This document shows positions 15,100 to 23,392 of a stretch of 64,000 nt of DNA, piece by piece. The notes beneath the pieces are model-generated. The model searched no databases and had not been told where the DNA came from. It saw nothing but the letters and a program-made list of their open reading frames with translations. Numbering within the stretch: the first letter of the stretch is position 1; each line of letters starts with the position of its first letter. The stretch comes from JANMEX01 sp041751995. Its GTDB lineage: Bacteria; Pseudomonadota; Alphaproteobacteria; Rhizobiales; Rhizobiaceae. The translations under genes were made by a program, and so were the position numbers. The stretch spans positions 1-64,000 of the forward strand of contig JBGSHY010000059.1 of the NCBI GenBank assembly GCA_041751995.1, given 5' to 3'.

Positions 15100-16913
15100 T
15101 GGCGACCAAGGCCAGCGTCTTGCATGATGTGTTCGGCTTCGGCAGTTTTCGTGCCGGTCAAGAAGCTATTGTCGACAATCTCCTGGACAATCAACATGTT
15201 CTCGCGGTCATGCCCACTGGTTCCGGAAAGTCGCTTTGCTATCAGGTTCCTGCGCTGGTCAAAACTGGTCTGGCCATCGTCGTTTCGCCGCTTGTCGCGC
15301 TGATGCAGGACCAGGTGGCGGCATTGAAGCTCGCTGGCGTGGCGGCTGAAACCATCAATTCAGCGGCGTCGCGCGAGGTCAATGTCGACATCTGGCAACG
15401 CGTCGCGGCCGGCGATGTCCGGATCCTCTATATGGCCCCCGAGCGATTGATGACCGAGCGGATGATAACGGCGCTGCAGCGGCAGACCATCAGCCTGATC
15501 GCCGTGGATGAGGCGCATTGCATATCGCAGTGGGGCGCGTCGTTCCGGCCTGAGTATGAAGCGCTGCATGATCTTCGCCGTGCGTTTCCTGGTGTTCCCA
15601 TCGGCGCTTTCACCGCGACAGCCGACGAAGCGGCGCGGCGGGACATTGTGCAACGGCTTTTTGGCGGACAGGCGGTGGTTCATGTCTCTGGTTTCGACCG
15701 TCCGAACATCAGCCTGACTGTGCAGCCGAAGGCCAACACCGGCAAACAGATGTTGGCGTTTCTGGAGGACTACAAGGGCTCCAGCGGCATCGTCTATGCG
15801 CTTTCGCGCAAGAGCTGCGAGGAGTGGGCTGACCATCTTTGCCAGAACGGTTTCCGTGCAGTTGCCTACCATGCAGGACTGTCATCGGAGCAAAGGGCGC
15901 AAACGCAGGAAATGTTTATGGCGGAAAAGGGCGTGATCGTCTGCGCCACCATAGCCTTCGGCATGGGCATCGACAAGCCGGATGTCCGCTTTGTTTTTCA
16001 CGCGGACTTGCCGTCTTCGCTTGACGCCTACTATCAGGAGATCGGCCGCGCCGGGCGCGACGGGCAGGCGGCCGCGGCGCACATGGTGTTTGGCCTCGGA
16101 GACATCCGGCTCCGCCGCAATTTCATTGACCAGAACGATGCTGACGAGACCAACAAGCGGCGTGAACACCGGCGGCTGGATGCATTGGTCAATTATTGTG
16201 AATCGCCCAGCTGCCGCCGCATGTCGCTGCTGTCTTATTTTGGTGAAGACTCTGAGCCGTGCGGCAATTGCGATGTCTGCCTCAATCCGGCTGAAACCTT
16301 GGACGGCACTGCCGATGCACTGAAAATTTTGGAAGTGGTCCGCGCAACCGGCGAGCGCTTTGGCGGCGGGCATATCATTGACGTGCTTTTGGGAAGAACC
16401 AACGAGCGCGCGATCAGCATGGGTCATGTCAATTCACCGGTATTTGGCTCCGGCAAACACCGCAGCCGGACGGAATGGCAACCACTGGTCCGGCAAATGG
16501 CGGCGGTCGGCTTCCTGAAGCTCGACGCCGGCGGCTTTGGCGGCCTGTCGATTTCGGAAAGGGGCGAAGCGCTGCTGCGCGGGCAGGGTGAGTTCCGATA
16601 TCGCAAGGACGAGGTCAAGCTCACCAAGAAAGCCAAACGCGCCGATGCCATGGCAGCCGCCAGTACGGATCCGCAGTCGGAGGCCATGCTGATCCGTCTC
16701 AAGGACCTGCGCCGCAGGCTTGCCGGTCAGCGTGGCGTGCCCGCGTATGTGATTTTCTCAGACCGTTCGCTGATTGACATGGCCGAGCGTGTTCCGACGA
16801 GCCTGGACGAATTCGGTGAAGTGCATGGCGTCGGCGACGCCAAGCTTGAACAGTTTGGCTCCATTTTCCTGAAGGAAATTGCCGCTGCCGTTCGAGAGAC
16901 AGGAGCACATTGA
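15099..16913 (+). CDS. recQ: ATP-dependent DNA helicase RecQ
   Basis: This 3'-5' DNA helicase acts in recombination repair and fork maintenance. The 604-residue protein has PTGSGKS (39-45), VDEAHCISQWG with FRPEY following, TATAD, the motif VI region EIGRAGRDG, a zinc cluster (CESPSCRR ... CGNCDVC), an RQC winged-helix region and a C-terminal HRDC domain ending near residue 600. The start is GTG overlapping the upstream stop by one base (TAGTG); the protein begins at the usual position of the family, so no longer start is needed. Confidence 0.96.
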   Translation: MATKASVLHDVFGFGSFRAGQEAIVDNLLDNQHVLAVMPTGSGKSLCYQVPALVKTGLAIVVSPLVALMQDQVAALKLAGVAAETINSAASREVNVDIWQRVAAGDVRILYMAPERLMTERMITALQRQTISLIAVDEAHCISQWGASFRPEYEALHDLRRAFPGVPIGAFTATADEAARRDIVQRLFGGQAVVHVSGFDRPNISLTVQPKANTGKQMLAFLEDYKGSSGIVYALSRKSCEEWADHLCQNGFRAVAYHAGLSSEQRAQTQEMFMAEKGVIVCATIAFGMGIDKPDVRFVFHADLPSSLDAYYQEIGRAGRDGQAAAAHMVFGLGDIRLRRNFIDQNDADETNKRREHRRLDALVNYCESPSCRRMSLLSYFGEDSEPCGNCDVCLNPAETLDGTADALKILEVVRATGERFGGGHIIDVLLGRTNERAISMGHVNSPVFGSGKHRSRTEWQPLVRQMAAVGFLKLDAGGFGGLSISERGEALLRGQGEFRYRKDEVKLTKKAKRADAMAAASTDPQSEAMLIRLKDLRRRLAGQRGVPAYVIFSDRSLIDMAERVPTSLDEFGEVHGVGDAKLEQFGSIFLKEIAAAVRETGAH

Positions 16914-16951
16914 CCAATATCACGCTTGGCATTTCCGTTTTAACGAAGTTG

Positions 16952-16970
16952 CACTATATTCATCATAGTG
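16952..16970. promoter_or_regulatory. Inverted-repeat operator candidate upstream of cysE
   Basis: CACTAT (16952-16957) and ATAGTG (16965-16970) form a perfect 6-base inverted repeat with a 7-base spacer. A TATATT (16955-16960) that could serve as a -10 box lies inside it, so a bound dimeric regulator would block the promoter. The cysE start is 16 bases downstream. The regulator is not identified; Rrf2- or LysR-type sites have comparable geometry. Confidence 0.4.
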
Positions 16971-16985
16971 TTGATGGAGAGAAAC

Positions 16986-17828
16986 ATGTCGAACAGCGCA
17001 CATCTTGCCGAATCGCGGCGCGCGACGGTTGACCCGGTCTGGGAAAAAGTGCGGGCTGAGGCAGAAGTCGCTGCGGCGAATGACCCTGTTCTGGCAGGGT
17101 TTCTCTATTCGACCGTGCTCAATCACAGCACGCTTGAATCTGCTGTCATTCACCGCATAGCCGAACGGCTGGATCACCCGGATGTTCCTGCTTCTCTGGT
17201 TCGCCAGACCTTCCAGGGTATGGCGCAAGATCACCCCGAATGGTCGAAGATCCTGCGTGTCGACATGCAGGCAGTTTATGACCGCGACCCGGCCTGTGAT
17301 CGGTTCCTTGACCCGTTGCTTTATTTCAAGGGCTTCCATGCCATTCAGACGCATCGTCTGGCGCATTTTCTTTGGGAGACGGGCCGCCGCGACTTCGCGC
17401 TCTATCTGCAGAGCCGTATGTCAGCGATTTTCCAGGTCGACATCCATCCGGCTGTCAAAATGGGGCAGGGCATATTCTTTGACCATGCCACGGGTATTGT
17501 CGTCGGCATGACAGCCGTAATCGAAGATGATGTCTCAATCCTTCAAGGCGTGACGCTTGGCGGCACTGGCAAGGAAACGGGTGACCGGCACCCAAAGATT
17601 CGCCGCGGCGTGCTGATTGGCGCTGGTGCGGAAATCCTTGGCAACATTGAGGTTGGCTGCTGCTCCAAGGTTGCTGCGGGTTCCGTGGTGCTGAAGCCTG
17701 TTCCGAACGGCGTCACGGTCGCGGGAGTGCCTGCGCGAATTGTCGGCGAGGCCGGATGTGCAGAGCCCGGCAGGGCGATGAACCAGCTTCTTGCCTTGGA
17801 TGCGCTCGAAATGGAAGACGACGGCTGA
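16986..17828 (+). CDS. cysE: Serine O-acetyltransferase
   Basis: It makes O-acetylserine from serine and acetyl-CoA, the first step of cysteine synthesis. The 280-residue protein has the N-terminal helical SATase domain (DPVLAGFLYSTVLNH, FQGMAQDHPEW) and the left-handed beta-helix with hexapeptide repeats (DIHPAVKMGQGIFFDHATGIVVG, then VTLGGTGKETGDRHPKI). His and Asp residues of the active site lie in FFDHATG. The ATG at 16986 has GGAGAG five bases upstream and was preferred over 16968. A palindromic operator-like element precedes it. Confidence 0.95.
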   Translation: MSNSAHLAESRRATVDPVWEKVRAEAEVAAANDPVLAGFLYSTVLNHSTLESAVIHRIAERLDHPDVPASLVRQTFQGMAQDHPEWSKILRVDMQAVYDRDPACDRFLDPLLYFKGFHAIQTHRLAHFLWETGRRDFALYLQSRMSAIFQVDIHPAVKMGQGIFFDHATGIVVGMTAVIEDDVSILQGVTLGGTGKETGDRHPKIRRGVLIGAGAEILGNIEVGCCSKVAAGSVVLKPVPNGVTVAGVPARIVGEAGCAEPGRAMNQLLALDALEMEDDG

Positions 17829-17934
17829 AGACGCCATCGGCTTGCTCGCGGAATAATAAACGGCAGTTTAGCTTGCGGTGTCCTTGCCCGCATGGCAAAA
17901 GCCGGTCCCAAACACATCCTTGCGGAGAATTGCC

Positions 17935-18141
17935 TTGAAGCCTGAAGAATTGAAGAAGCTCGACGCCTATTTCAAGCGCGTCTTTGTAAATCAGGCGCTG
18001 CAGGTCAAAGCCCGCCCGCGCAAGGATGATTCGGCTGAATTGTTCCTCGGTGACGAATTCCTGGGCATCATTTACCGTGACGACGAGGACGGCGACCTGT
18101 CGTACAATTTCTCGATGGCCATTCTCGACATGGATCTCTGA
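17935..18141 (+). CDS. DUF3126 family protein
   Basis: This is a small 68-residue acidic/basic protein of the DUF3126 family common in Rhizobiales, which often lies next to cysE. The core is a K-P-E-E-x-K-K-L-D-x-Y start followed by beta strands with LGDEFLG and DDEDGDLSYNF. A TTG start at 17935 was chosen: GGAG lies seven bases upstream and the protein then begins where family members begin; the ATG at 17878 would add an unlikely leader. Function unknown. Confidence 0.8.
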   Translation: MKPEELKKLDAYFKRVFVNQALQVKARPRKDDSAELFLGDEFLGIIYRDDEDGDLSYNFSMAILDMDL

Positions 18142-18144
18142 TTG

Positions 18145-18906
18145 TCAGGTTCGCGGTGTTGAGGCCGGAACGGTCTTCACTGCGGAGCCGGCAAATGCAT
18201 CCAATTTTGCGTCCAGCGTTTTCCAGTCAGCCAAAAGGGCGGATGGAAAACGCGCCATCATCACAAGATCGTCGCCTACATGGATATCGCGGTCACACCC
18301 CGCGAGGGTTGATGTTCCCTTTGATTCGTCGAGGCAGCGGGTGACAAAGGTCTTTTCACTCGCTTCCGGGCCTACCAACAGAAACTCGTCAACAAATCCT
18401 GCTGATTCCGGCAGCTTGAACCGGACAAGTCCGTTGGCAAGCGCGACGCCGTCGCCCAAATTCATTTTCCGGTAAATTGGCTCCAGCCGCCCAGACATGT
18501 CTCTGCTGAGCGAGCGCTGTTCAAAGGAAAGGAACATCAAATCCCTGTTTGAATCGGTGTTGTTGAACGCGGCGCGGGAGGGTTCAGTAAAACCATCCAT
18601 GTTCGGCCAAAGCACATATAGGTCCAACCGGTTTGCAATGCCATCACGCCGCTGTTCGGGATAGCGGATCCGGTTCGCGGACACTGCGAGCACGTCGTTG
18701 CCGATCACAATCTCATGCAGTGTCGTGTCGTCGGTGTGCCCGCCCATTGAAAGGCGTGAGCCAATTTCGCGGCCGCCTAAACTGATAACGAGTGACAAAA
18801 CTGCAAGCGTTGCAAACACCCAGAAAACCCGGTGAAAGAAACGGGATTCAACTTGGACGAAGCCTGAATCTGCCGATGCGCTCACAGTCGCCTCCAGTTG
18901 TGCCAT
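18145..18906 (-). CDS. Conserved single-pass membrane protein of unknown function
   Basis: This is a 253-residue protein with a short N-terminal cytoplasmic part, one membrane helix (about residues 25-47) and a larger periplasmic domain with an NRIRYPEQRRDG segment and later two Cys residues that may pair. I do not recognise a named domain; similar proteins occur in Rhizobiales. An upstream start at 18957 is possible, but the Met at 18906 gives a shorter, more natural N-terminus. It ends three bases from the DUF3126 stop (convergent). Confidence 0.65.
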   Translation of the reverse strand: MAQLEATVSASADSGFVQVESRFFHRVFWVFATLAVLSLVISLGGREIGSRLSMGGHTDDTTLHEIVIGNDVLAVSANRIRYPEQRRDGIANRLDLYVLWPNMDGFTEPSRAAFNNTDSNRDLMFLSFEQRSLSRDMSGRLEPIYRKMNLGDGVALANGLVRFKLPESAGFVDEFLLVGPEASEKTFVTRCLDESKGTSTLAGCDRDIHVGDDLVMMARFPSALLADWKTLDAKLDAFAGSAVKTVPASTPRT

Positions 18907-18990
18907 TCCGGAACATGCATTTCGGCACATTCGTTGCACCCAAATCAATGTCCGCAATGTCGCGGCTTATGGTTAATGCTTGGTGTATAA

Positions 18991-19326
18991 ATGAGTATCG
19001 GACTGCTCGTTGGCGCGTTTGTTGCCGGAACGTCCCTGGCCGCTTTGGCTGGTAATTTTGCAGAAGGGCGTGCGCGCCTGCCTGCGAGGCTTGACCGTCC
19101 GTTTGTAGACAGCAATCGGATTGGTTGGTCTCTGGTCCAAGTGCTGATCGCCGGACCCTATCTTCTTGTCGGTGAAATGTCCGCCGCCTGCGAGGAAGGC
19201 CGTTGCAGCCGGTTTACCTGGTTTACGTCCATTCTGTTTGCTGCGCTTTGGTGTCTTGCGAGCGGGATTCTTTGCCTTGAATTGCTTTGGCAAATCGCTC
19301 AGCTTCTCGGCTCAACGGCAGTCTGA
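18991..19326 (+). CDS. Small membrane protein of unknown function
   Basis: This 111-residue protein has about three hydrophobic helices (residues 2-22, 45-62 and 75-103) and a C-x-x-G-x-C segment between the second and third. No family name can be assigned. It starts 85 bases from the divergent membrane-protein gene and ends 12 bases before the gamma-carbonic-anhydrase gene, so it is probably co-transcribed with it. No clear ribosome binding site precedes the ATG. Confidence 0.6.
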   Translation: MSIGLLVGAFVAGTSLAALAGNFAEGRARLPARLDRPFVDSNRIGWSLVQVLIAGPYLLVGEMSAACEEGRCSRFTWFTSILFAALWCLASGILCLELLWQIAQLLGSTAV

Positions 19327-19338
19327 GGATGGAACCAA

Positions 19339-19866
19339 ATGACCGACTACTCAATTGATGGCATTGCGCCGACCTACGATGACCGTGGCAGCACATATGT
19401 GGCGCCCGGGGCCATGGTCATCGGAAAGGTCAAACTCGGGCGCAACGTCAACATCTGGCCCTACGCGGTCATTCGCGGCGACAATGAGCTGATTGCGATC
19501 GGCACAGGTTCGAATGTGCAGGAACACACCATGATGCACACGGATCCGGGCTTTCCGCTCGTGGTTGGCGAAAACTGCACCGTCGGACATCGGGCCTTGC
19601 TTCATGGCTGCACAGTCGGTGACAACAGCCTGATCGGCATGGGGGCCATTGTGCTGAACGGCGCAAAAATCGGACGGAATTCACTCGTTGGAGCGGGGGC
19701 GCTTGTGACCGAGGGCAAACATTTTCCCGACGGAAGCCTGATCGTTGGTTCACCCGCGCGGGCAGTACGCACTCTCGACGATGGCGCCATTGCGAAGCTT
19801 AAGGCATCCGCTGAACATTATGTGGCCAATGGCAAACGCTTCAAGGCCGGCCTGCAAGAAATTTGA
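19339..19866 (+). CDS. Gamma-carbonic-anhydrase-like hexapeptide protein
   Basis: This is a 175-residue left-handed beta-helix protein of the YrdA/PaaY/gamma-carbonic-anhydrase group. The zinc-ligand His residues are visible in QEHTMMHTDPG and VGHRALLHGC, and hexapeptide turns run through the middle. It is followed by the usual LVGSPARAVR and a helical end. Carbonic anhydrase activity is not proved for most members. A strong hairpin follows the stop. Confidence 0.9.
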   Translation: MTDYSIDGIAPTYDDRGSTYVAPGAMVIGKVKLGRNVNIWPYAVIRGDNELIAIGTGSNVQEHTMMHTDPGFPLVVGENCTVGHRALLHGCTVGDNSLIGMGAIVLNGAKIGRNSLVGAGALVTEGKHFPDGSLIVGSPARAVRTLDDGAIAKLKASAEHYVANGKRFKAGLQEI

Positions 19867-19887
19867 CGTGAATACTGTAGCCTGAAA

Positions 19888-19923
19888 AAGGCGGAGCCGG
19901 CGCCTGGGGAAAGCGCCGGCTCC
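19888..19923 (-). terminator. Intrinsic terminator of the BTLCP gene
   Basis: An 11-base perfect stem (GGAGCCGGCGC at 19893-19903 with its complement at 19913-19923) encloses a 9-base loop. Read on the minus strand it is followed by GCCTTTTT, so it terminates the leftward transcript of the 19982-20581 gene. It may also slow the convergent plus transcript. Confidence 0.8.
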
Positions 19924-19981
19924 TGTACACCGGTCGTTGGGGACGGGGGGTGGGGACTCGACCGGGTATCTCGTGAAACTG

Positions 19982-20581
19982 TTATTTTCCCAGGCTGCCG
20001 ACGATGACTTGACGATTGTCTTCGATGGAAACCCATTGTGAGGAGTTGCGGTCGGACTGGCGCTTGAGGAAACGGTAATCTGTGTCATCCCAGGGCAGAA
20101 TTTTTGGCTCAAGGTTATCGAGCACGAAATCGCCGCGATCAGTCCTGACAGTCAAAACGGCATGGCCTGCACCATTTTTCTGGCGCACGACGGTGATCAG
20201 CAGATTGGATGCAGGTATGCCGCGCTCCTGGAGTTGCTTCTGCTTGAGAAGGACATAGTCCTCGCAGTCACCTCGGTTGACCGGATAGGACCACTTCTCT
20301 TCGGTTCCCCAGAGATCCATGTCTGTCACCGGCTCAATCATCGTGTTGATCGAGTTGTTGACGTCCTGCATTGCAGACCAAAGATTGCGAGTGAGTTTCA
20401 CCACTGAAGGCTTTGCAGCCTTTGCGCGGCAATCGGTCGGATTGTCCTGGCAAAACTGGTAGTGGCCAATTGGCTGGCTGGTACGCATGCCCGAGGGCAT
20501 GAAACTTGCGGCATTGGCTGCCGCCATCATGATCGGCAGAGCGGCTATCGCCAGCAGTCCTGATCTTATTTTGTTTTTCAT
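19982..20581 (-). CDS. Transglutaminase-like cysteine peptidase (BTLCP family)
   Basis: This is a 199-residue exported protein with an N-terminal signal (residues 1-24). The catalytic triad of bacterial transglutaminase-like cysteine proteinases is visible: Cys106 in RGDCEDYVLLK, His140 in GAGHAVL and Asp155 in FVLDNL. LapG, which cleaves surface adhesins in Pseudomonas, is a relative, but most rhizobial members are uncharacterised. The ATG at 20581 was chosen because it gives a proper signal peptide. A strong terminator follows. Confidence 0.9.
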   Translation of the reverse strand: MKNKIRSGLLAIAALPIMMAAANAASFMPSGMRTSQPIGHYQFCQDNPTDCRAKAAKPSVVKLTRNLWSAMQDVNNSINTMIEPVTDMDLWGTEEKWSYPVNRGDCEDYVLLKQKQLQERGIPASNLLITVVRQKNGAGHAVLTVRTDRGDFVLDNLEPKILPWDDTDYRFLKRQSDRNSSQWVSIEDNRQVIVGSLGK

Positions 20582-20799
20582 TGTCCCGTTCCCTGTATGG
20601 AAACAACAATGACAGAGATGTTTTGACATCACGCAAAGTAATGTCACGGCATTCTAAGTAACGTTTACATGTAATTGAATTGTATTTGGAGTTATATTTA
20701 GTTTTATTTGTATAAAAGTCTTCCCGTCACCGAAGCAGAAAATTTACCACAACAGATCTGGGGCGAATGTGAGAACTGAAACACGGATGATTCAAAAAC

Positions 20800-20825
20800 A
20801 AAAAAGGCGCGGACCATGCCGCGCC
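20800..20825 (-). terminator. Intrinsic terminator of the PilZ gene
   Basis: GGCGCGG (20806-20812) pairs with CCGCGCC (20819-20825) around a 6-base loop. On the minus strand it is followed by a run of T residues (TTTTTTGTTTTT), a typical Rho-independent terminator 27 bases after the PilZ gene stop. Confidence 0.8.
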
Positions 20826-20851
20826 ATCTAAATGAGAGGTATTGTCGGAAA

Positions 20852-21448
20852 CTAACTGGCGAATGCGGCGTCGAGTGTTTCAGCCCGTTGGAGCACCGCG
20901 AATTCAATTGCGCAGCCATCAACAAAATGGCGCACGACCTGGCCGCGCATCGTGCCAAGTGTAACTTGTGTGCCAAGCGCAGGCCGCACATCGGTTTCAA
21001 CAGCAGCGCCGGACAGGGACAGATCGACAATCCGGCATTCATATTGCCGGCCATCATTGAGCGCCAAAACCGTTATCGGGTTACGAGGCGCAACACGTTC
21101 ATGGCGACGGTCTTCAGGCAGATCCAGTTCATGACGATTTGCAAGCCAGGTCAACTGAGCAGCAAGTTTGTCTTTCTTGCGTTCCGACGCGAGAATGGTC
21201 ATGGCAAAGCCGTCGGGCAGGGTGCGGGTAAGTACACCTTCCACCCGGCCGATATGATCGATGTAGGCAATAACCTTTTCACCAAGTCCGCCGGTGTGGT
21301 CGGCTATGAACGAGCAGTTGCCGGGCGACATGTCGACAACTTGGCAAGGATACTCCGTGCGATCCTCAAGCATGTAACGGCCGTAGAGCTTGACATGCAC
21401 ACGCTGAAAATCGCGACGTTCTGATCGGCTTGCAGTTGCTGCGCTCAT
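20852..21448 (-). CDS. Double PilZ-domain protein
   Basis: This is a soluble protein of 198 residues with two PilZ-like units. The first begins with ERRDFQRV and has D-M-S-P-G-N-C; the second begins with RRHERVAPR and has D-L-S-L-S-G-A. R-x3-R plus D/N-x-S-x-x-G is the c-di-GMP-binding signature, best preserved in the second unit (DRRHER and DLSLSGA). The protein probably senses c-di-GMP. A GTG start at 21472 is possible; the ATG at 21448 is preferred. Confidence 0.88.
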   Translation of the reverse strand: MSAATASRSERRDFQRVHVKLYGRYMLEDRTEYPCQVVDMSPGNCSFIADHTGGLGEKVIAYIDHIGRVEGVLTRTLPDGFAMTILASERKKDKLAAQLTWLANRHELDLPEDRRHERVAPRNPITVLALNDGRQYECRIVDLSLSGAAVETDVRPALGTQVTLGTMRGQVVRHFVDGCAIEFAVLQRAETLDAAFAS

Positions 21449-21551
21449 GGTTTTGTTCGCCAAATCAATCACAGGCGCTATTGCCCATAATTCGAATTTG
21501 ACGTTACAAATCTTCCATTAACAAGTCGTAACCCTTAACGCGCCAAGTGAC

Positions 21552-22214
21552 CTATTTCTGCACATCTTCGGACAATCCGCCCGCAATAACGGTCAAATGT
21601 CCAAAACGCCTCGCCGGTTCATTCCTCGACATGTAAATCGACCTCGGTCCGGACAGGTTTTCGAGGGAAGGGCCTATCGGCGGGACATCGACCCTCGGCC
21701 GGTTGTTGAGGAACACCAACTCCTTGTCCGGATCGATGACCCGCACAGAAGTCACACGGCTTTCAACGATCGGGTCGGCGCCAAGCCAGTAAGGCTTTTC
21801 GGAGGGGAAAATGGCCCCGAACAGGCGTGTGCTTTCCGTCGTGTTGGCGAGTGGCATGAAAATGGCTTCAAAACCAAGAACTCGGCGACCTTTCGAAATG
21901 CCATCGAAGGTTATCATGCTCACGGTTTTTTCCGAGAAGCAGGCATTCGCCAAGCGTTTGATCAGGCTGATGTCCGTCAGGGAAAACAGGCTGAAAAAAG
22001 CATAGTTCTTGAGTTCGCGTCCATAAATGGCACACACCCGGGTGCCAGCCAGCCGGAAGGTGACATCCTTGCGCATGCCTTGTTCGAGAATGAAGGTATC
22101 AGCCAAATGTGCGCGAATATCCACAGGTTCGATCTGCGTGCGCAACGGGGCGGGCTTTCCGTCGCGTATCCGGTTCCAGTAGAGGAATAGGTCGGTTGTA
22201 CCGGGGTTGCTCAT
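21552..22214 (-). CDS. PAS_5 domain regulatory protein
   Basis: This is a 220-residue soluble protein that fits the alphaproteobacterial PAS_5 family: an N-terminal W-x-x-x-R-x-G-x-x-AP segment, then IEP-x-D-I, an L-A-G-T-R-x-C-x-x-Y-G-R-E-L core and F-E-x-I-F-M-PL. These are stand-alone PAS proteins of unknown ligand and partner. The ATG at 22214 is preferred; one at 22229 is also possible. It lies 103 bases upstream of the PilZ gene on the same strand. Confidence 0.82.
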   Translation of the reverse strand: MSNPGTTDLFLYWNRIRDGKPAPLRTQIEPVDIRAHLADTFILEQGMRKDVTFRLAGTRVCAIYGRELKNYAFFSLFSLTDISLIKRLANACFSEKTVSMITFDGISKGRRVLGFEAIFMPLANTTESTRLFGAIFPSEKPYWLGADPIVESRVTSVRVIDPDKELVFLNNRPRVDVPPIGPSLENLSGPRSIYMSRNEPARRFGHLTVIAGGLSEDVQK

Positions 22215-22401
22215 TGGAATTCCCATCATGCCTGTTCTGTCTGTCCTGTGCCAAAACGGGATGATTCTTTTCCGGTTCGGTCACATCAATGATGGCTGAG
22301 CAGGTTCCATGCCAGTCACTCTTTAGGTGCTGGCTGGGTTATCAACGGGCGAGGCGCGTTAAGGTTAACAGGTGGTTTACGTTGCCATGACAGAGGTGTT
22401 G

Positions 22402-22417
22402 TGGCACATAGAATGCA
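22402..22417 (+). promoter_or_regulatory. Candidate sigma-54 promoter
   Basis: TGGCAC at 22402-22407 and TGCA at 22414-22417 place GG (22403-22404) and GC (22415-22416) exactly ten bases apart, as required for a -24/-12 promoter. The match to the TGGCACG-N4-TTGC consensus misses only two positions. Transcription would start near 22428, pointing at the terminator at 22491-22527. Confidence 0.45.
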
Positions 22418-22424
22418 CTTCACG

Positions 22425-22528
22425 AAGCCGTTGGCTTTGCAGCATTAAACTGATTTTGGGTCGTTCTCGGGGGAGAGCAGGGGCTCGAAAGGCCGCTCAG
22501 GGCGAAAGCCTCGGGCGGCCATTTTTTT
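22425..22528 (+). ncRNA. Candidate small RNA, possibly sigma-54 dependent
   Basis: This lies in a 340-base gene-free stretch (22230-22569). A transcript from the sigma-54-like promoter to the intrinsic terminator would be about 100 bases and has no plausible coding frame. It contains a purine-rich GGGGGAGAGCAGGGG segment (about 22469-22483) and a 3' hairpin with GAAA loop followed by a T run. The alternative is a leader/attenuator for the rhomboid gene, whose ATG is 42 bases past the T run. Confidence 0.4.
22491..22528 (+). terminator. Intrinsic terminator before rhomboid gene
   Basis: A 13-base imperfect stem (22491-22503 with 22508-22520; outer GGCCGC/GCGGCC, with two wobble pairs and one mismatch inside) has a GAAA tetraloop. 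It is followed by A and seven T residues. It is oriented to stop plus-strand transcription just before the rhomboid gene. Confidence 0.8.
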
Positions 22529-22569
22529 AACCAGTTTAGGGCCGTATCTGATCGAAGACTGGAGTCCCC

Positions 22570-23262
22570 ATGACGTTTGAACAGACGCCAACAGACCGCC
22601 AACCGGCGCTAAACATTCCCGGCAGCATATTGGTGGTGCTGGCGCTTTGCATTGGAATTCATTTCGGCAGGGAATATCTTCTGGGCGCGGACAGCGACCT
22701 CTATGTCCTGTTCTATGGCTCGTTCATTCCGGCCCGCTATGCGGAAAGCCTGAACTGGGAAGCGTTCACCAGTCCGGTGACCTATTCCTTGCTGCATGGC
22801 AGCGTCGCGCATTTGCTGAACAATGCCATTTGGCTGGTTGCCTTTGGCAGCCCTGTCGCAAAAGCGATGAACAATTTACGTTTTAGCCTGTTCTGGATTG
22901 CGTGCGCGGTGATTGCAGCCCTTTTCCACTATCTGGCTGACCCCGCAAGCATTGTGCCAATGATCGGCGCGTCAGGTGCCGTTTCAGGCATGATGGGCGC
23001 TGCCGCGCGTTCCGGTTTCCGGCTGAAAGCAGACCACGATTCCGGCAAGCGGGCTCTTGTTTTGCCGCCAATCGCCTTGCTGGCAAAATCACGGTCAGTG
23101 CTGACTTTCCTTGGATTTTACCTGCTGATCAATATAGGTATCGGCGTATTTGGCGGGACTTCCGGATCGGCAATTGCTGATATTGCCTGGCAGGCCCATA
23201 TCGGCGGATTGATCGCGGGTTTTATGTTGCTCCCGATTTTTCTGAAGCAGGCAGGACGTTAA
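22570..23262 (+). CDS. Rhomboid family intramembrane serine protease
   Basis: This 230-residue membrane protein has about six helices. Rhomboid hallmarks are the HGSVAHLLNN segment (oxyanion-side residues), the nucleophile motif G-A-S-G-A-V-S-G, and the catalytic His in WQAHIGGLIAGF near the C-terminus. It cleaves transmembrane substrates within the membrane; its substrate is unknown. It is preceded by an intrinsic terminator, so its own promoter must be very close or the hairpin must be read through. Confidence 0.93.
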   Translation: MTFEQTPTDRQPALNIPGSILVVLALCIGIHFGREYLLGADSDLYVLFYGSFIPARYAESLNWEAFTSPVTYSLLHGSVAHLLNNAIWLVAFGSPVAKAMNNLRFSLFWIACAVIAALFHYLADPASIVPMIGASGAVSGMMGAAARSGFRLKADHDSGKRALVLPPIALLAKSRSVLTFLGFYLLINIGIGVFGGTSGSAIADIAWQAHIGGLIAGFMLLPIFLKQAGR

Positions 23263-23392
23263 ACACATCCGCGTTTTCACTTGAATTATGATATTTTCAG
23301 GCGCACCTTTCCGTTGCGTCTTCCGCTTGGTGCGGTGTGGCAAATCCTGATGCGGCGGCGCGGATTTTTGCATGCCAACAGGGAGGCCAGAA

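Noticed and set aside
21500..21540. Second CtrA box upstream of the PilZ gene
   Set aside because: TTAA-like halves occur, but spacing is not seven bases.
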